Below, in pieces: positions 1 through 9,368 of a stretch of 64,000 bases of DNA. How positions within the stretch are numbered: the stretch's first letter is position 1; the number at the start of each line of letters is the position of its first letter. Both the position numbers and the translations under genes were made by a program. Under the pieces are notes generated by a model. The model worked only from the letters and a program-made list of their open reading frames with translations, was not told the DNA's origin and did no database searches. Location: positions 1 to 64,000 of the forward strand of contig JABLXU010000021.1 of NCBI GenBank assembly GCA_013177805.1, written 5' to 3'. The stretch comes from Candidatus Omnitrophota bacterium. GTDB taxonomy: Bacteria > Hinthialibacterota > Hinthialibacteria > Hinthialibacterales > Hinthialibacteraceae.

Positions 1-1
1 A

Positions 2-1720
2 TACAATAATTACGGGGGAGGGTACGGGTACGGCGGTTCCAGCTTCGGCCAGCGGAGCGGTTTTGGCATGAGGTCTTCCATGAGCGGCTTAGGGGGAATG
101 GGAAGCAGCCGGCGGAGTAGCCGGTATAACACAACCGGCTCCGGTTATAGCACCCCCTCAGCTTCTTCCTCCTCGCGCCGTGGCCGAAGCATGAATTACG
201 GCAATACCTCCGCCGTAGGCGGAGTCGTGCCACAAAGCGCGCCAGGGCAGGGAACGGACCCCCGGCAAACCCAGTCCACCGGATCTTCCGCCAACCGCAA
301 GACCGCGGCGGCCAAAACCGGTCCGGCCGGTTCGGCCACCCCGAGCAGCGCTCCGGGCGGCATTCAAGTGCAAGGCTCGTCGAATATCGATGTTCAAGCC
401 CGCGTTCCCGGCAATCCCGCGCTACCGGTCCGGCCCGGCCAACCCCAGCGGGGGAAACCGGCTCCCCCTAAAAAAGACGAAGTGAAGACACGTCCAACCG
501 CCACATTCTATGTGGATACGCCCAACGCCTCGTTGGTCGTCGAGCAGCCGTTTACTGTATCCGTGGCATTGTCCAACAGTGGGAAACTGGAATATGACAC
601 TTTGGCCTTCGCCTTGTATTTCGATCCTGCCGATCTGATGCCCGTCAGCGGTGTGGATGAAGCCGGTCAGAGAACCCCTTTGACCGCCCTGGCATTCACG
701 GCTTCCCCACCGGAGCCGGCCGCCGGGAATGGCGGAGAGCCGGATGTCTCCGACGAGACGGATTCCGTGCAGCCGGCGGAAAGAACCTCAGGGGAGGAAA
801 AGTCCGGTTCGTTTATCGCCAAGAATCAGGAACGCTATAAGATTATCCAGAACGAAGTGGATGGGAAAAAAGGTCTGATCCGTTTCAAGGCCGAGGTCGT
901 AGGCCAGCCGGCCAAGGATTCCGGCCTCGTGGTCCAGATCCCTTTTAAACCGTTGCGGGTCTCCTCCACCAGTATTTCATTCGTTTTCTCCGATCCGTAT
1001 GATTCCGGCTCCGCCGAGGAAGGAAATTGGACGGCCTTGAGCCTGAAAGGAGCGGATCAGCTGGGTTCGCGGTATATGGAGTCCGACGGCGTGGTGAATC
1101 TCAACCTGAATATATACGAGACTCTGGAAAAGGCCCGGCAAAAGCCGATCGTGAAGGACGTGAAGGGTCAAAGTCTCGAATCTTCCGAGGAAGATTTGTA
1201 CGCCACCCAGATCATCTTGATTCCACGCCAGGAGACAATCGACGTCGGCGACGTGGTGGACGTGGATGTGGTTCTCGAGAATCCGGGCGCGGAACTGATC
1301 GACTCGGTCAGTTTGTTGGCGGCCTACAATCCCCGGGTGTTCGAAGCGGTAGACCTGGACGACTTTTCGCCGGGTGTCAATCTGTCCGACGAGGAGTACC
1401 GCAGCGAGTTCCCCTTTGATTTTCCCATGATCAACCATATCGACACCGAGAAAGGCTTGATCGAATACCGGAAAAAAACGATGAAAAAACCGGTTCGCGC
1501 GGAAGGGATTTTCGCCACCTTCCGGTTGCGCGCGATCCGGCCGACCACCAAAACCACGTTCCGTGTCTTTTTGAACGAGAAAGGGGAGGAACCGACGACC
1601 GGTGTGTTCTACCGTTTCCAAGACCGATTGGGCGATCCCGGCGATCCCTTCGATGGCGTCACCACATGTTCGCTGAGCGTGCGGCCCACCACCGCCTATT
1701 TGAACAAAATGGTGAAATGA
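2..1720 (+). CDS. Cohesin-like domain protein of a pilus/secretion operon (5' partial)
   Basis: The frame is open to the left edge of the window, so the true start lies outside; 572 residues are visible. The first ~70 residues are Gly/Tyr/Ser rich (for example GGGYGYGG), followed by a Pro/Ala/Ser/Gly-rich linker to about residue 160. Two beta-rich segments follow (about 165-335 and 395-550); each has the look of a cohesin or dockerin-binding-type beta sandwich, with phrases such as VDTPNASLVVEQPFTVSVAL and QETIDVGDVVDVDVVLENPG. It is followed after 210 bases by the PilM-PilN fusion gene on the same strand, so it probably belongs to the same pilus/type II secretion operon as a periplasmic or surface subunit. 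The fold assignment is inference from pattern; no signal peptide can be judged because the N-terminus is missing. Confidence 0.6.
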   Translation, partial: YNNYGGGYGYGGSSFGQRSGFGMRSSMSGLGGMGSSRRSSRYNTTGSGYSTPSASSSSRRGRSMNYGNTSAVGGVVPQSAPGQGTDPRQTQSTGSSANRKTAAAKTGPAGSATPSSAPGGIQVQGSSNIDVQARVPGNPALPVRPGQPQRGKPAPPKKDEVKTRPTATFYVDTPNASLVVEQPFTVSVALSNSGKLEYDTLAFALYFDPADLMPVSGVDEAGQRTPLTALAFTASPPEPAAGNGGEPDVSDETDSVQPAERTSGEEKSGSFIAKNQERYKIIQNEVDGKKGLIRFKAEVVGQPAKDSGLVVQIPFKPLRVSSTSISFVFSDPYDSGSAEEGNWTALSLKGADQLGSRYMESDGVVNLNLNIYETLEKARQKPIVKDVKGQSLESSEEDLYATQIILIPRQETIDVGDVVDVDVVLENPGAELIDSVSLLAAYNPRVFEAVDLDDFSPGVNLSDEEYRSEFPFDFPMINHIDTEKGLIEYRKKTMKKPVRAEGIFATFRLRAIRPTTKTTFRVFLNEKGEEPTTGVFYRFQDRLGDPGDPFDGVTTCSLSVRPTTAYLNKMVK

Positions 1721-1939
1721 CGATGAAGGCCTTTATAATTCCGGCCGGATCGTTTTGAATGCTTGACAGGAAGGCATACCGGAGAAGACATACCCGAATT
1801 TTGTGAAGGAAATGCCAGGCTTGAAAATGAAAAAGACTCCCCGCGGGGCCAGGTTTATCCCTTCCCCCTCGGGAGAAGAGTTGATAGAATTCGCAGGTTA
1901 TCGCGGCAGGACGATCACAACTAAGAAGGCATGGGTCTC

Positions 1940-4102
1940 ATGGTGAAGGTACCCGATGTAGTCATTGATATAGGACAACAACAGATCAAACTCCTTCAAA
2001 TCCAAGTCGATAAAAAAGGCGGCGTCACAGTTAAAAAAGCCGGAGTGGAAAGGCTGATGCTTTCCTCCGAAGAAGAATCGGATACCGCCTACCAACGGAT
2101 TCAGGAAACGTTGCCCATTCTCCTGCAGCGCCTGGGCGTCAAGGCCCGCCGGGCGGTCGTCTCGCTTCCGGGACGCTCCGCCTTCACCCGCCGGTTGCGG
2201 GTTCCCGTCGTGCGGGGCCGCCAATTACAGCGCATCATCAAATATGAAGCCCGCCAGCATATTCCGTTTCCCCTGGAACAAGTCAACATGGATTACCAAA
2301 TCACTCCTTCCAGCGGGGATTCCGAAGAATTGGAGGTGAATCTCGTCGCGGTCCGCAGCGAGATTGCTGAATCCTACAGCAAGGTCCTGAAGAAATGCGG
2401 CATCCGCTCTGACATCATCGAGGTAGCCCCTCTTTCTCTCTATAACGCATACGCCGCCTCCAAGTTACGCGACATCGAAGAAGTAACCGCTGTGGTCTGC
2501 ATCGGCGCCTCCAGTACGGATATCGTGATCGAGCAAAACGGGGTGATGCAGTTCATGCGCAGCGCTCCCGTGGCGGGAAATGCGTTGACCACACTGCTGG
2601 CCAAATCGCTGGATCTCCCTCCGGACAAAGCAGAAGACCTGAAAAAGAAACCGGCCGCCGAGTTCAGCAGCGCGAATCCCGGCGTGGCGGCGGAGCAGGT
2701 TTCATCCATCCTGGAGCGGGGATTTGACCGGATCATCACCGAAATCCGCCGGTCCTTTGACTTTTACGTATCGCAACCTGATGCTCAGCCGGTGACCCGG
2801 ATTTTCCTCTGCGGCGGATCGGTCCGGATGGAAGGCGTCTGCGAGTTTTTGGAAGACCGCCTGGGCGTGCCCGTGAGTATTTTCCATGTCCGGGACGTGG
2901 AAGGTTTCGAATACCCCCCCGAATACGCCGATCTGTTGGACAACGAAGCCGTGTTGGCGGGAATGGCCGTGCGGGCGGCCGGCCGGGCGTCCTGCGGGTT
3001 GAGTTTCGCTCCGCCCGCAATCAAACAGAAGTTGGAATTCGAGCGCCGCACCCCCATGTTCAGCGTGATGGCCCTGCTGCTGGCGGCCATGGTGGGGGGG
3101 GCGTTTTATTTCCTCGATCAAATGCTGACCACCACAGCCGAAGCCGTGGACCGCGTGCAGGAAATCGTTCAGCCCACTAAGAAATACGGGCCCGAACTGG
3201 GCCGGGTGCGCGGAGAACAAAACAAGTTTTTGGAACGGTATACCCGGATCAACGAAGTGGCCAACAAACGCGGCCGTTTGACGCGCGTGTACCTGGAAGT
3301 GCAGCGGCTGGTGCCCCAGGATATCTGGCTGAAATCCATCGATGTGGGCAGCGGGAAAATGGAAATCAACGGCCGGGCGTTGAACGACGAGCGCATCGCT
3401 ACGTACATCCAGGAGTTGATGCTCTCCCCCTTCTTCGATAACGAGGTCGTGGTGCTGAAAAGCTCCAACCCGGCCAGCGACATTCCCGAGGGCGGTTCCG
3501 TACAGATGGATTTCGTGATCTCCATCGACCGGTACAACAATCCGACGCCTGAAGAAATCAAGTTCGTGGATGAGTTCCGGAAGCTGACGAAGGAAGGGGA
3601 AGTGTTGCTCACCAAGTTCGAACGCGCCGATCAAACCAATGTGAACGCTCCCACAACTTTGGTGGTGGGAGTGTACCGGCGGGATACGGATCAGGAAAAG
3701 ATCTCCCTGTTCAACATCATTTATTCCTGCCTCTTGGCATCGGGCGATACCGCAGTGCAGACCATCGACGTGCGTTTCCATGACCGCGAGAGCAACTTGG
3801 TGGAACACATCCAGGTTCCCGTGGAGTTGATGAAGAAATACCGGGATAAAACCATCGCGGAGAGCGACTTGGTGACCGGTTTTATCGCCATCACCCCCTC
3901 GCCCAGTCCCGCGCCCACCCCCACTCCCACGCCGGAAAAGGAAGGCGGAGAAGAAGCCACGGGAATGGGCGGGTACGGCATGATGGGCGGGTACGGCATG
4001 ATGGGCGGTTATGGCATGATGGGCGGCGGTGGCATGATGGGCGGCGGCGCGGCACCTCCTGGCGGCGGCGCGGCCGAAAGCGGCTTGGATATCGGGCAAT
4101 GA
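1940..4102 (+). CDS. PilM-PilN fusion protein with Met/Gly-rich tail
   Basis: Inner-membrane platform protein of a type IV pilus or type II secretion machine. Residues ~1-335 match PilM (actin-like ATPase fold: VVIDIGQQQIKLLQIQVD near the start, conserved IKYEARQHIPFPLEQV around 100, FLCGGSVRMEGV near 290). A single membrane helix follows at about 374-394, then a PilN-like periplasmic ferredoxin-fold stretch (WLKSIDVGSGKMEINGRAL). PilM and PilN are normally separate proteins. A Pro/Thr linker leads to a tail of four GGYGMM-type repeats. ATG at 1931 is also possible, but AAGAAGG lies 10 nt before the ATG at 1940. The genes around it (cohesin-like, TPR membrane protein, secretin) support the role. 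The region 545-655 has no clear assignment. Confidence 0.85.
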   Translation: MVKVPDVVIDIGQQQIKLLQIQVDKKGGVTVKKAGVERLMLSSEEESDTAYQRIQETLPILLQRLGVKARRAVVSLPGRSAFTRRLRVPVVRGRQLQRIIKYEARQHIPFPLEQVNMDYQITPSSGDSEELEVNLVAVRSEIAESYSKVLKKCGIRSDIIEVAPLSLYNAYAASKLRDIEEVTAVVCIGASSTDIVIEQNGVMQFMRSAPVAGNALTTLLAKSLDLPPDKAEDLKKKPAAEFSSANPGVAAEQVSSILERGFDRIITEIRRSFDFYVSQPDAQPVTRIFLCGGSVRMEGVCEFLEDRLGVPVSIFHVRDVEGFEYPPEYADLLDNEAVLAGMAVRAAGRASCGLSFAPPAIKQKLEFERRTPMFSVMALLLAAMVGGAFYFLDQMLTTTAEAVDRVQEIVQPTKKYGPELGRVRGEQNKFLERYTRINEVANKRGRLTRVYLEVQRLVPQDIWLKSIDVGSGKMEINGRALNDERIATYIQELMLSPFFDNEVVVLKSSNPASDIPEGGSVQMDFVISIDRYNNPTPEEIKFVDEFRKLTKEGEVLLTKFERADQTNVNAPTTLVVGVYRRDTDQEKISLFNIIYSCLLASGDTAVQTIDVRFHDRESNLVEHIQVPVELMKKYRDKTIAESDLVTGFIAITPSPSPAPTPTPTPEKEGGEEATGMGGYGMMGGYGMMGGYGMMGGGGMMGGGAAPPGGGAAESGLDIGQ
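3965..4036 (+). repeat. Four tandem 18-bp repeats encoding MGGYGM units
   Basis: Four head-to-tail 18-mers start at 3965, 3983, 4001 and 4019. The first two are identical (ATGGGCGGGTACGGCATG), the third and fourth differ at a few bases, and a partial fifth unit follows. They encode Met-Gly-Gly-Tyr/Gly-Gly-Met units at the C-terminus of the PilM-PilN fusion. This is a slippage-prone coding minisatellite, so copy number may vary between strains. Confidence 0.95.
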
Positions 4103-4169
4103 CCGGCGTTGGGGGAAACCAGGCGGCAGGAGACCCCACCCAATCCTAATCCATACGTGGAGCACGACG

Positions 4170-5729
4170 TTGGCACTGAAATTGGATCAAGATTCTATCT
4201 TGGAATTTCTCGACCGATACAAAGATCAATTGTTTATCGGCACGCTCGCCTTGATGCTGGTAATTGGGGGCTGGTCGCTGTATCAACGCAGCGCGCTGTC
4301 GGTGGATGATCTCATCCGCGAAGTGACGGAAGAACCCGACCGGGCGGGAAGCGGACCGCGGTCGGAGCGGGTGTCACCGCAGGAAGTCGTGGACAAACTG
4401 GTCGCCAAACGGCCGCCGGATATGTACACCATCACCCGGAATCCCTTCGGTTCCCAGGAAGAACAACTGCGGAAGCGCAACGAGGTGAAAAGCGCCTACG
4501 ACCGCGGCATCGAACTGTTTCAAGCGGGGGATTACGAAGCCGCCATCCAACAGTTCGAACGTGTCATCGCCCTCGACGTGACCGAAACCCGCATTCCCTA
4601 CGCTGTGCTGCCTTCGGAATACAAACGCCGTGCTCAGAGCGAATTTCTCAAACGGAATTTTGACCGCGTGCTGGCCAGCGCGAAGAGCGATCTGCAAGAA
4701 GGAGACCGGCTGGTGAGCACGGGCAAACTGCCCGAAGCAGAAGCGGTCTTTTTGCGGGCGAATAAAAACCTGACCGATGCCATCACCGCCGATCCGGAAG
4801 GCGCGTCGGTGGGCAAGGAAAACCTGGACGCGCTCAAGCAAATGCAATCCCAGGCTTTCAACAAGATGATTGCGGTGCAATCCACGGTCCTCAAGAGTGA
4901 GTTGCAGCAAGGGATCCAACAAGCCCAACTTTTGCTGGGCCAGAACGATCTGATCGCCCTCCTCAAATCCAATTTCAACCTGGTGGCCCTCCAACAACGG
5001 TTGAACGAAGTGGATCCCAACCAGGAATTGATCAAGGCAGCCGAGCGGAACCAAGTCACCGCCCTGAGCCAACAGATTCAAAAACGGCTTGCCGATAGTT
5101 ATGCTGAATTGGTAATTCAGGCGGAAAAGCAATTCGCCGAGGCGCTGGTCCAGAAAGACATGAACAAGTCCAAGGAAGCGATCGCCGCCATGCGCCTGGC
5201 ACTGCAGACCAATCCGCAAGATCCAGAACTGCAGACGAAGATCAACAACGCCGTGATCAAGCGCGCGGAAATGGTGGTGGAGCTCGCGGATGCCTTCATT
5301 GCGCAACAGCAAGCCCTTTTGAACCAGGGGCAGTATGATCAATTCGATGCCCAGGGCAAATTGCGTTTCATGGATGAGCTCAATGCCCTGCGCACCATCG
5401 GCCCGTCCACGGATGCCACCTTGCGCAACCAGGTGGTTGACCGTTTGAAACAAATTCAAAACTTGCGCAAACCGCCGGTGTTGACCCAAGATTATGAGAT
5501 TCAGAGCGTTCAGGAATCGGGACGGGGTATTTTCAAAATCGAAATCCTCGATAAAACCGTCCGTACCGGTCCCCGGAAACGGGTTCTCACCAATATCCGG
5601 GAAGGGGCCAACCGGGGCGACCGGTCTACCGGGATCTATATCAAGAAAGTTGACACGGAGAAGGGCTCTGTTATACTCTCCAAATCTGGTTACTCGGATG
5701 TGGAAGTGAAATTAAGTCCAAGTAATTAA
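4170..5729 (+). CDS. Membrane-anchored TPR protein of the pilus/secretion operon
   Basis: 519 residues. A short cytoplasmic N-terminus is followed by one membrane helix (about 18-38, FIGTLALMLVIGGWSL), a linker, and TPR-like helical repeats from about 105 on (YDRGIELFQAGDYEAAIQQF). Residues ~160-410 are long helices rich in Gln and Ala. The last ~85 residues are beta-rich (ILDKTVRTGPRKRV ... KVDTEKGSVILS) and could be the secretin-contacting domain, comparable in position to PilP or GspC, although sequence resemblance is weak. The start is TTG with GGAG eight nt upstream. The gene is 67 bases after the PilM-PilN fusion and 281 bases before the secretin gene, so it probably links the inner-membrane platform to the secretin. 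That role is inferred from context. Confidence 0.65.
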   Translation: MALKLDQDSILEFLDRYKDQLFIGTLALMLVIGGWSLYQRSALSVDDLIREVTEEPDRAGSGPRSERVSPQEVVDKLVAKRPPDMYTITRNPFGSQEEQLRKRNEVKSAYDRGIELFQAGDYEAAIQQFERVIALDVTETRIPYAVLPSEYKRRAQSEFLKRNFDRVLASAKSDLQEGDRLVSTGKLPEAEAVFLRANKNLTDAITADPEGASVGKENLDALKQMQSQAFNKMIAVQSTVLKSELQQGIQQAQLLLGQNDLIALLKSNFNLVALQQRLNEVDPNQELIKAAERNQVTALSQQIQKRLADSYAELVIQAEKQFAEALVQKDMNKSKEAIAAMRLALQTNPQDPELQTKINNAVIKRAEMVVELADAFIAQQQALLNQGQYDQFDAQGKLRFMDELNALRTIGPSTDATLRNQVVDRLKQIQNLRKPPVLTQDYEIQSVQESGRGIFKIEILDKTVRTGPRKRVLTNIREGANRGDRSTGIYIKKVDTEKGSVILSKSGYSDVEVKLSPSN

Positions 5730-6010
5730 AGAGATTATCCCGAGTGTCCTTGTTTTCCCAATTGATCCATGCTCTGATTTTGGTCCGGAAGGACATGGCG
5801 GGGTTGATGTTGTGCGCCGGAAATTTTTCTTTCCAAGGATATGCGTTTTACCGTTCCACGGAAGGCGGGTTGCGCCCCCGGGATGATTGCGCCGAAGGCT
5901 GGGTGTTTTTCTGTGAAGGAGGGGGCTCAGGATGGATGTAATTCCTCTCTTTTGCAATGCAAAAATAGATTCTGTTCCAATCCGTACATCGTAGAGTAAG
6001 GAGTGCATAG

Positions 6011-9000
6011 ATGTTATCAATTCTTCTGTGTCAGCATCGAGTCAACCTCCGCTCCCTATCTCATTTCCTCTGGATCCTTTGGCTGATGGGAGGACTGATA
6101 GTGGGTTCGGATTTGCCATCTTTTGCGGGCTCGATGGAATTCCGGGTTCTTGGTGGTTTGGTGATGCATACCCAAAGCGGGAAAGCGCCTTCGGTCCGCT
6201 CCCAGACGAATACCTTGTATCAAATGGCGCGTAAGGAAATCCGGGCGGGGAATATCGAGAAGGGCCGATCGCTGTTGCAAGAAATTCTCGCCCTCGACCC
6301 CCTGAACAAAAGGGCCAAGCAGGAGTTGGAGAAACTCGCGAATCAAGACCCCGCCCTCGCCCAAGCCCCGTCGGCCGGGGTAACCCAGGCGATAGAAAGC
6401 CTTTCGGCTAAGGAAATGATCGACGTGGCAATTTCCTCCATGCGGGACGGGGATTATGACAACGCCAAAACCGTCCTGGAAAAAGCCCTGAAACAATCCC
6501 CTAACGAGAAGGAAAAGAAGCAGATTCAATCCTTGTTGGCCACGATCGAAAAAGACCGCCAGCGTACGGAGCAAATCCGGCAGAGTGTTCTCGATTACAA
6601 CCTATCCACTCTCGACAGCCATCTTCAGAAAGCCTCTATTTACCTGGAGAACCAGCAGTTTGACCAAGCGGAAGCCGAGTTGCAAAAAGCCAAACTCATC
6701 GCTCCCGACGACAAGCGCATCGAGCAATTCCTCAATCACATTAACAACCAGCGCAGCAGCGCTCTGAGAACGCAGGCGAAACAAGAACAAGCCGCTCTTG
6801 CCGCCCAGGGGCGCGAGATCCAGATGACCGCTGAGAGCCTCTTCAAGGAAGGCGTGCTTCTGTACCGGCAGGGGCAGGTGATCCAAGCCGTGGATAAATG
6901 GAACCAGGCCTTGGAAATCGCTCCCGGCCATCAGAAAAGCCAGACCTATCTCAACAACACCCGCGTGGAATTTGAACAGGCGGTGGCGGCCCAGGAAGCG
7001 GCCGAAAAACGGGCCATTGAGGAAGCGGATTACGAAAAGAAACTGGATACCCCCATCGTCCAGTACTCTACCGCCGGGGAAAACCTGGATATCAAGGACG
7101 TGCTCAGCACGCTCAGCAAGCTGAGCGGCTTGAACATGGTCATGGGCGAAAACCTGGAAGGGAAAGTCAGTTTCGACGTCAAGGACACCACGATCCGCAA
7201 CGTCTTGAATCTTCTTCAAAAACAATACGGTTTCATTTGGCACCGTGAGAAGGACACGATTTTCGTCGAGCGGGGATTCCAAACCCGGATTTTCCCGCTG
7301 TCCGAAGCGCAGTATAAAACCATCGAAGCTATCCTGACAGATCCCTCCGTGCTGGAAGACTCGTCCAGGAATTTAAAAGCCATTTTGTACGGACCTACCG
7401 AAGAATTTAACGTTCCTGGCAAGCAACTCTTCCTGAACCGGGCCACCCGCTCGCTCGTGGTCACCGATACCCAGGATAATCTTCGCGTGGTGGAAGCGTT
7501 TCTCAAAGAGATGCCGCCCATCGTGGGCACGGCCCAGCAGCCGGTGGAAACACGGACCTACCGGCTGGACCGGGACATCGCCAAAGAGGTATATGAGATC
7601 GTCAAACTGGTACTCTTCAAAGGGCAGGGCGCATATGACATCACCGACTTGCGCCGTCAATTGTACCTGGAGCCCAACTCGAACGTCTTGATCGTGATCG
7701 ATTACCCCGAGAATATTCAGGAAGTTGAAAAAATTCTGGCCAACCAGCAAATCACCCGGGGACTCGAAGCGGGGGATCTGGTGGCCAAGCAATTTCAACT
7801 CACCGATTACGATGATGTGGAAGACACGCCGGAAGCCTACCAGCGGCGCGAAGAATTTGTGACCCACATCACGGATATCATTCAGCAGATGTTGTACGGC
7901 AAGGAAGGCGTGGACGCGGCCCGCCTGCAAGGGCGGATGATCGTCCCCAATCCCGCCCGGGGCACCGTGGACATCGTGGACACCCGGGAAAACATCCGGC
8001 GGGTGGAAGATTACCTGAACAGTGTGAAGGGGGAGGAGACGCAGGATATCCTGATCCAGACCTATCCCATCCGCCACGTGGACGTATTCACAATCTCCGA
8101 CGCTCTGGGATATCTCTTCTTTGATTCCCAGCAATCGACCCGGTCGAACTACTTGAGCCAAAACGCGTTCCAATCGATCGGATCCAGCGAGCAGGGCGAC
8201 ACCGGCGCCGACGCGGGCAACCTGTTCGAGGAAACCACGCGGAACCGGTTCCAATTGTCCGGCGGCGGCGGCAGCACGGACTTGCTGCAGTTCCTGGCCC
8301 TGCGCTTCTATCCCGATGTCAGCACCAACAGCATCGTGCTCTTTACACCAGACCAGGACACCATCAGTCTGGTAAACCGGGTCATTACCACCTTTGACAA
8401 ACCGCAACGGATGATCGAACTGGAGATCCGGACGGTGTCCGCTTCTCTGACCGATTTGCGCTCCATCAATTTTGATTACATGCTGACCGATCCCTTCGTG
8501 GACAAAATCTCTCTCAATCCTGAAAGAATGCAGATGGATATGCAAATGTCCACCGATCAATCGAGCGGCTTTAACATGGGGATTCACACCTTCGGCCGCT
8601 CCCGGTTGGATTTCTTGATGAGTCTGCTTGAATCGACAAAAAGCTTTAACGTCCTGTCCTCACCCAAGGTCCTCTCGATCGCTAACCCCATCGATCCTCC
8701 CTTGGTGTTCGTCGGCCAGCAGATTCCCTACGCGGATAGTGCTCAATTCGATGACCAGGGTGACGATGATCCGACTAACAACCGGCTGGTGATCAACTAC
8801 AACCGGACCTTTGTGGGCAACATGCTGCCGGTCATCCCCTTCATCCTCAACGACGACCATATTTATCTGGAATTGGCCCCGCAGATCATCGAACCCGGGG
8901 AACGGCTTCCGGTCGAAATCACCGGGCAAGTCACCACGGGTGCGGAAATTCCCAACGTTGGACCCTTGCTCTTGAATCAGCAGTACCTGCGCACCAGCAT

Positions 9001-9193
9001 CCGGATGAAAAACGGAACGACGGTGGTTCTGGGTGGATTGATCACGGAGCGGGAAAACGAAACCCAGGATAAGGTGCCGATTCTTTCTAAAATTCCTTTG
9101 CTGGGCAACATGTTTATTGACCGGCGAATCGAGAAACAGAAATCCTCCATTCTGTTCTTCATCACGGCTCGCATTATTGAACCTTCGCTGTAA
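6011..9193 (+). CDS. Type IV pilus/type II secretion secretin with N-terminal TPR region
   Basis: 1060 residues, much longer than a typical PilQ or GspD. An N-terminal hydrophobic segment (~18-38) serves as the signal peptide. Residues ~60-310 are TPR-like repeats (RAGNIEKGRSLLQEILALDP; EGVLLYRQGQVIQAVDKW). A secretin N0/STN-like domain lies near 350-430 (ISSUE-type pattern LDIKDVLSTLSKLSGLNMVM), followed by two or more KH-like N domains (about 510-790). The secretin core fills ~800-1060 with GTTVVLGGLI and VPILSKIPLLGNMF, the family signature close to the C-terminus. It forms the outer-membrane channel for pilus or pseudopilus assembly. It is the last gene of the operon; a perfect terminator follows 28 bases after the stop. 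Confidence 0.92.
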   Translation: MLSILLCQHRVNLRSLSHFLWILWLMGGLIVGSDLPSFAGSMEFRVLGGLVMHTQSGKAPSVRSQTNTLYQMARKEIRAGNIEKGRSLLQEILALDPLNKRAKQELEKLANQDPALAQAPSAGVTQAIESLSAKEMIDVAISSMRDGDYDNAKTVLEKALKQSPNEKEKKQIQSLLATIEKDRQRTEQIRQSVLDYNLSTLDSHLQKASIYLENQQFDQAEAELQKAKLIAPDDKRIEQFLNHINNQRSSALRTQAKQEQAALAAQGREIQMTAESLFKEGVLLYRQGQVIQAVDKWNQALEIAPGHQKSQTYLNNTRVEFEQAVAAQEAAEKRAIEEADYEKKLDTPIVQYSTAGENLDIKDVLSTLSKLSGLNMVMGENLEGKVSFDVKDTTIRNVLNLLQKQYGFIWHREKDTIFVERGFQTRIFPLSEAQYKTIEAILTDPSVLEDSSRNLKAILYGPTEEFNVPGKQLFLNRATRSLVVTDTQDNLRVVEAFLKEMPPIVGTAQQPVETRTYRLDRDIAKEVYEIVKLVLFKGQGAYDITDLRRQLYLEPNSNVLIVIDYPENIQEVEKILANQQITRGLEAGDLVAKQFQLTDYDDVEDTPEAYQRREEFVTHITDIIQQMLYGKEGVDAARLQGRMIVPNPARGTVDIVDTRENIRRVEDYLNSVKGEETQDILIQTYPIRHVDVFTISDALGYLFFDSQQSTRSNYLSQNAFQSIGSSEQGDTGADAGNLFEETTRNRFQLSGGGGSTDLLQFLALRFYPDVSTNSIVLFTPDQDTISLVNRVITTFDKPQRMIELEIRTVSASLTDLRSINFDYMLTDPFVDKISLNPERMQMDMQMSTDQSSGFNMGIHTFGRSRLDFLMSLLESTKSFNVLSSPKVLSIANPIDPPLVFVGQQIPYADSAQFDDQGDDDPTNNRLVINYNRTFVGNMLPVIPFILNDDHIYLELAPQIIEPGERLPVEITGQVTTGAEIPNVGPLLLNQQYLRTSIRMKNGTTVVLGGLITERENETQDKVPILSKIPLLGNMFIDRRIEKQKSSILFFITARIIEPSL

Positions 9194-9220
9194 CACCCTT
9201 TGCAATAGGTACGAAGTCGA

Positions 9221-9255
9221 AACCCCGGGTTGAAATACAACCCGGGGTTTTTCCT
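9221..9255 (+). terminator. Rho-independent terminator after the secretin gene
   Basis: A perfect 11-bp inverted repeat (AACCCCGGGTT at 9221-9231 and AACCCGGGGTT at 9239-9249) with a 7-nt loop runs into TTTTTCC. It lies between the secretin stop and the convergent response regulator gene. Confidence 0.9.
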
Positions 9256-9368
9256 TTAAGCACATTTGAACGGCCAAAGTTGTGGAAAGTATGACGAAAG
9301 ACGCGGGGAGAGATTCTGGTTACCGCCGTGAGAGACTGGGCGCGTATGGCGGTGGGAATCCTGGACGC

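Noticed and set aside
977-1621. Minus-strand frame of 214 codons inside the first gene
   Set aside because: Mirror of a strongly coding plus-strand frame; no recognisable protein content.
2702-4165. Minus-strand frame of 487 codons opposite the PilM-PilN gene
   Set aside because: His/Ala-rich antisense of the Met/Gly repeats and of a clear PilM-PilN protein.
5744-5941. 65-codon frame between the TPR gene and the secretin
   Set aside because: No ribosome binding site and no conserved features.
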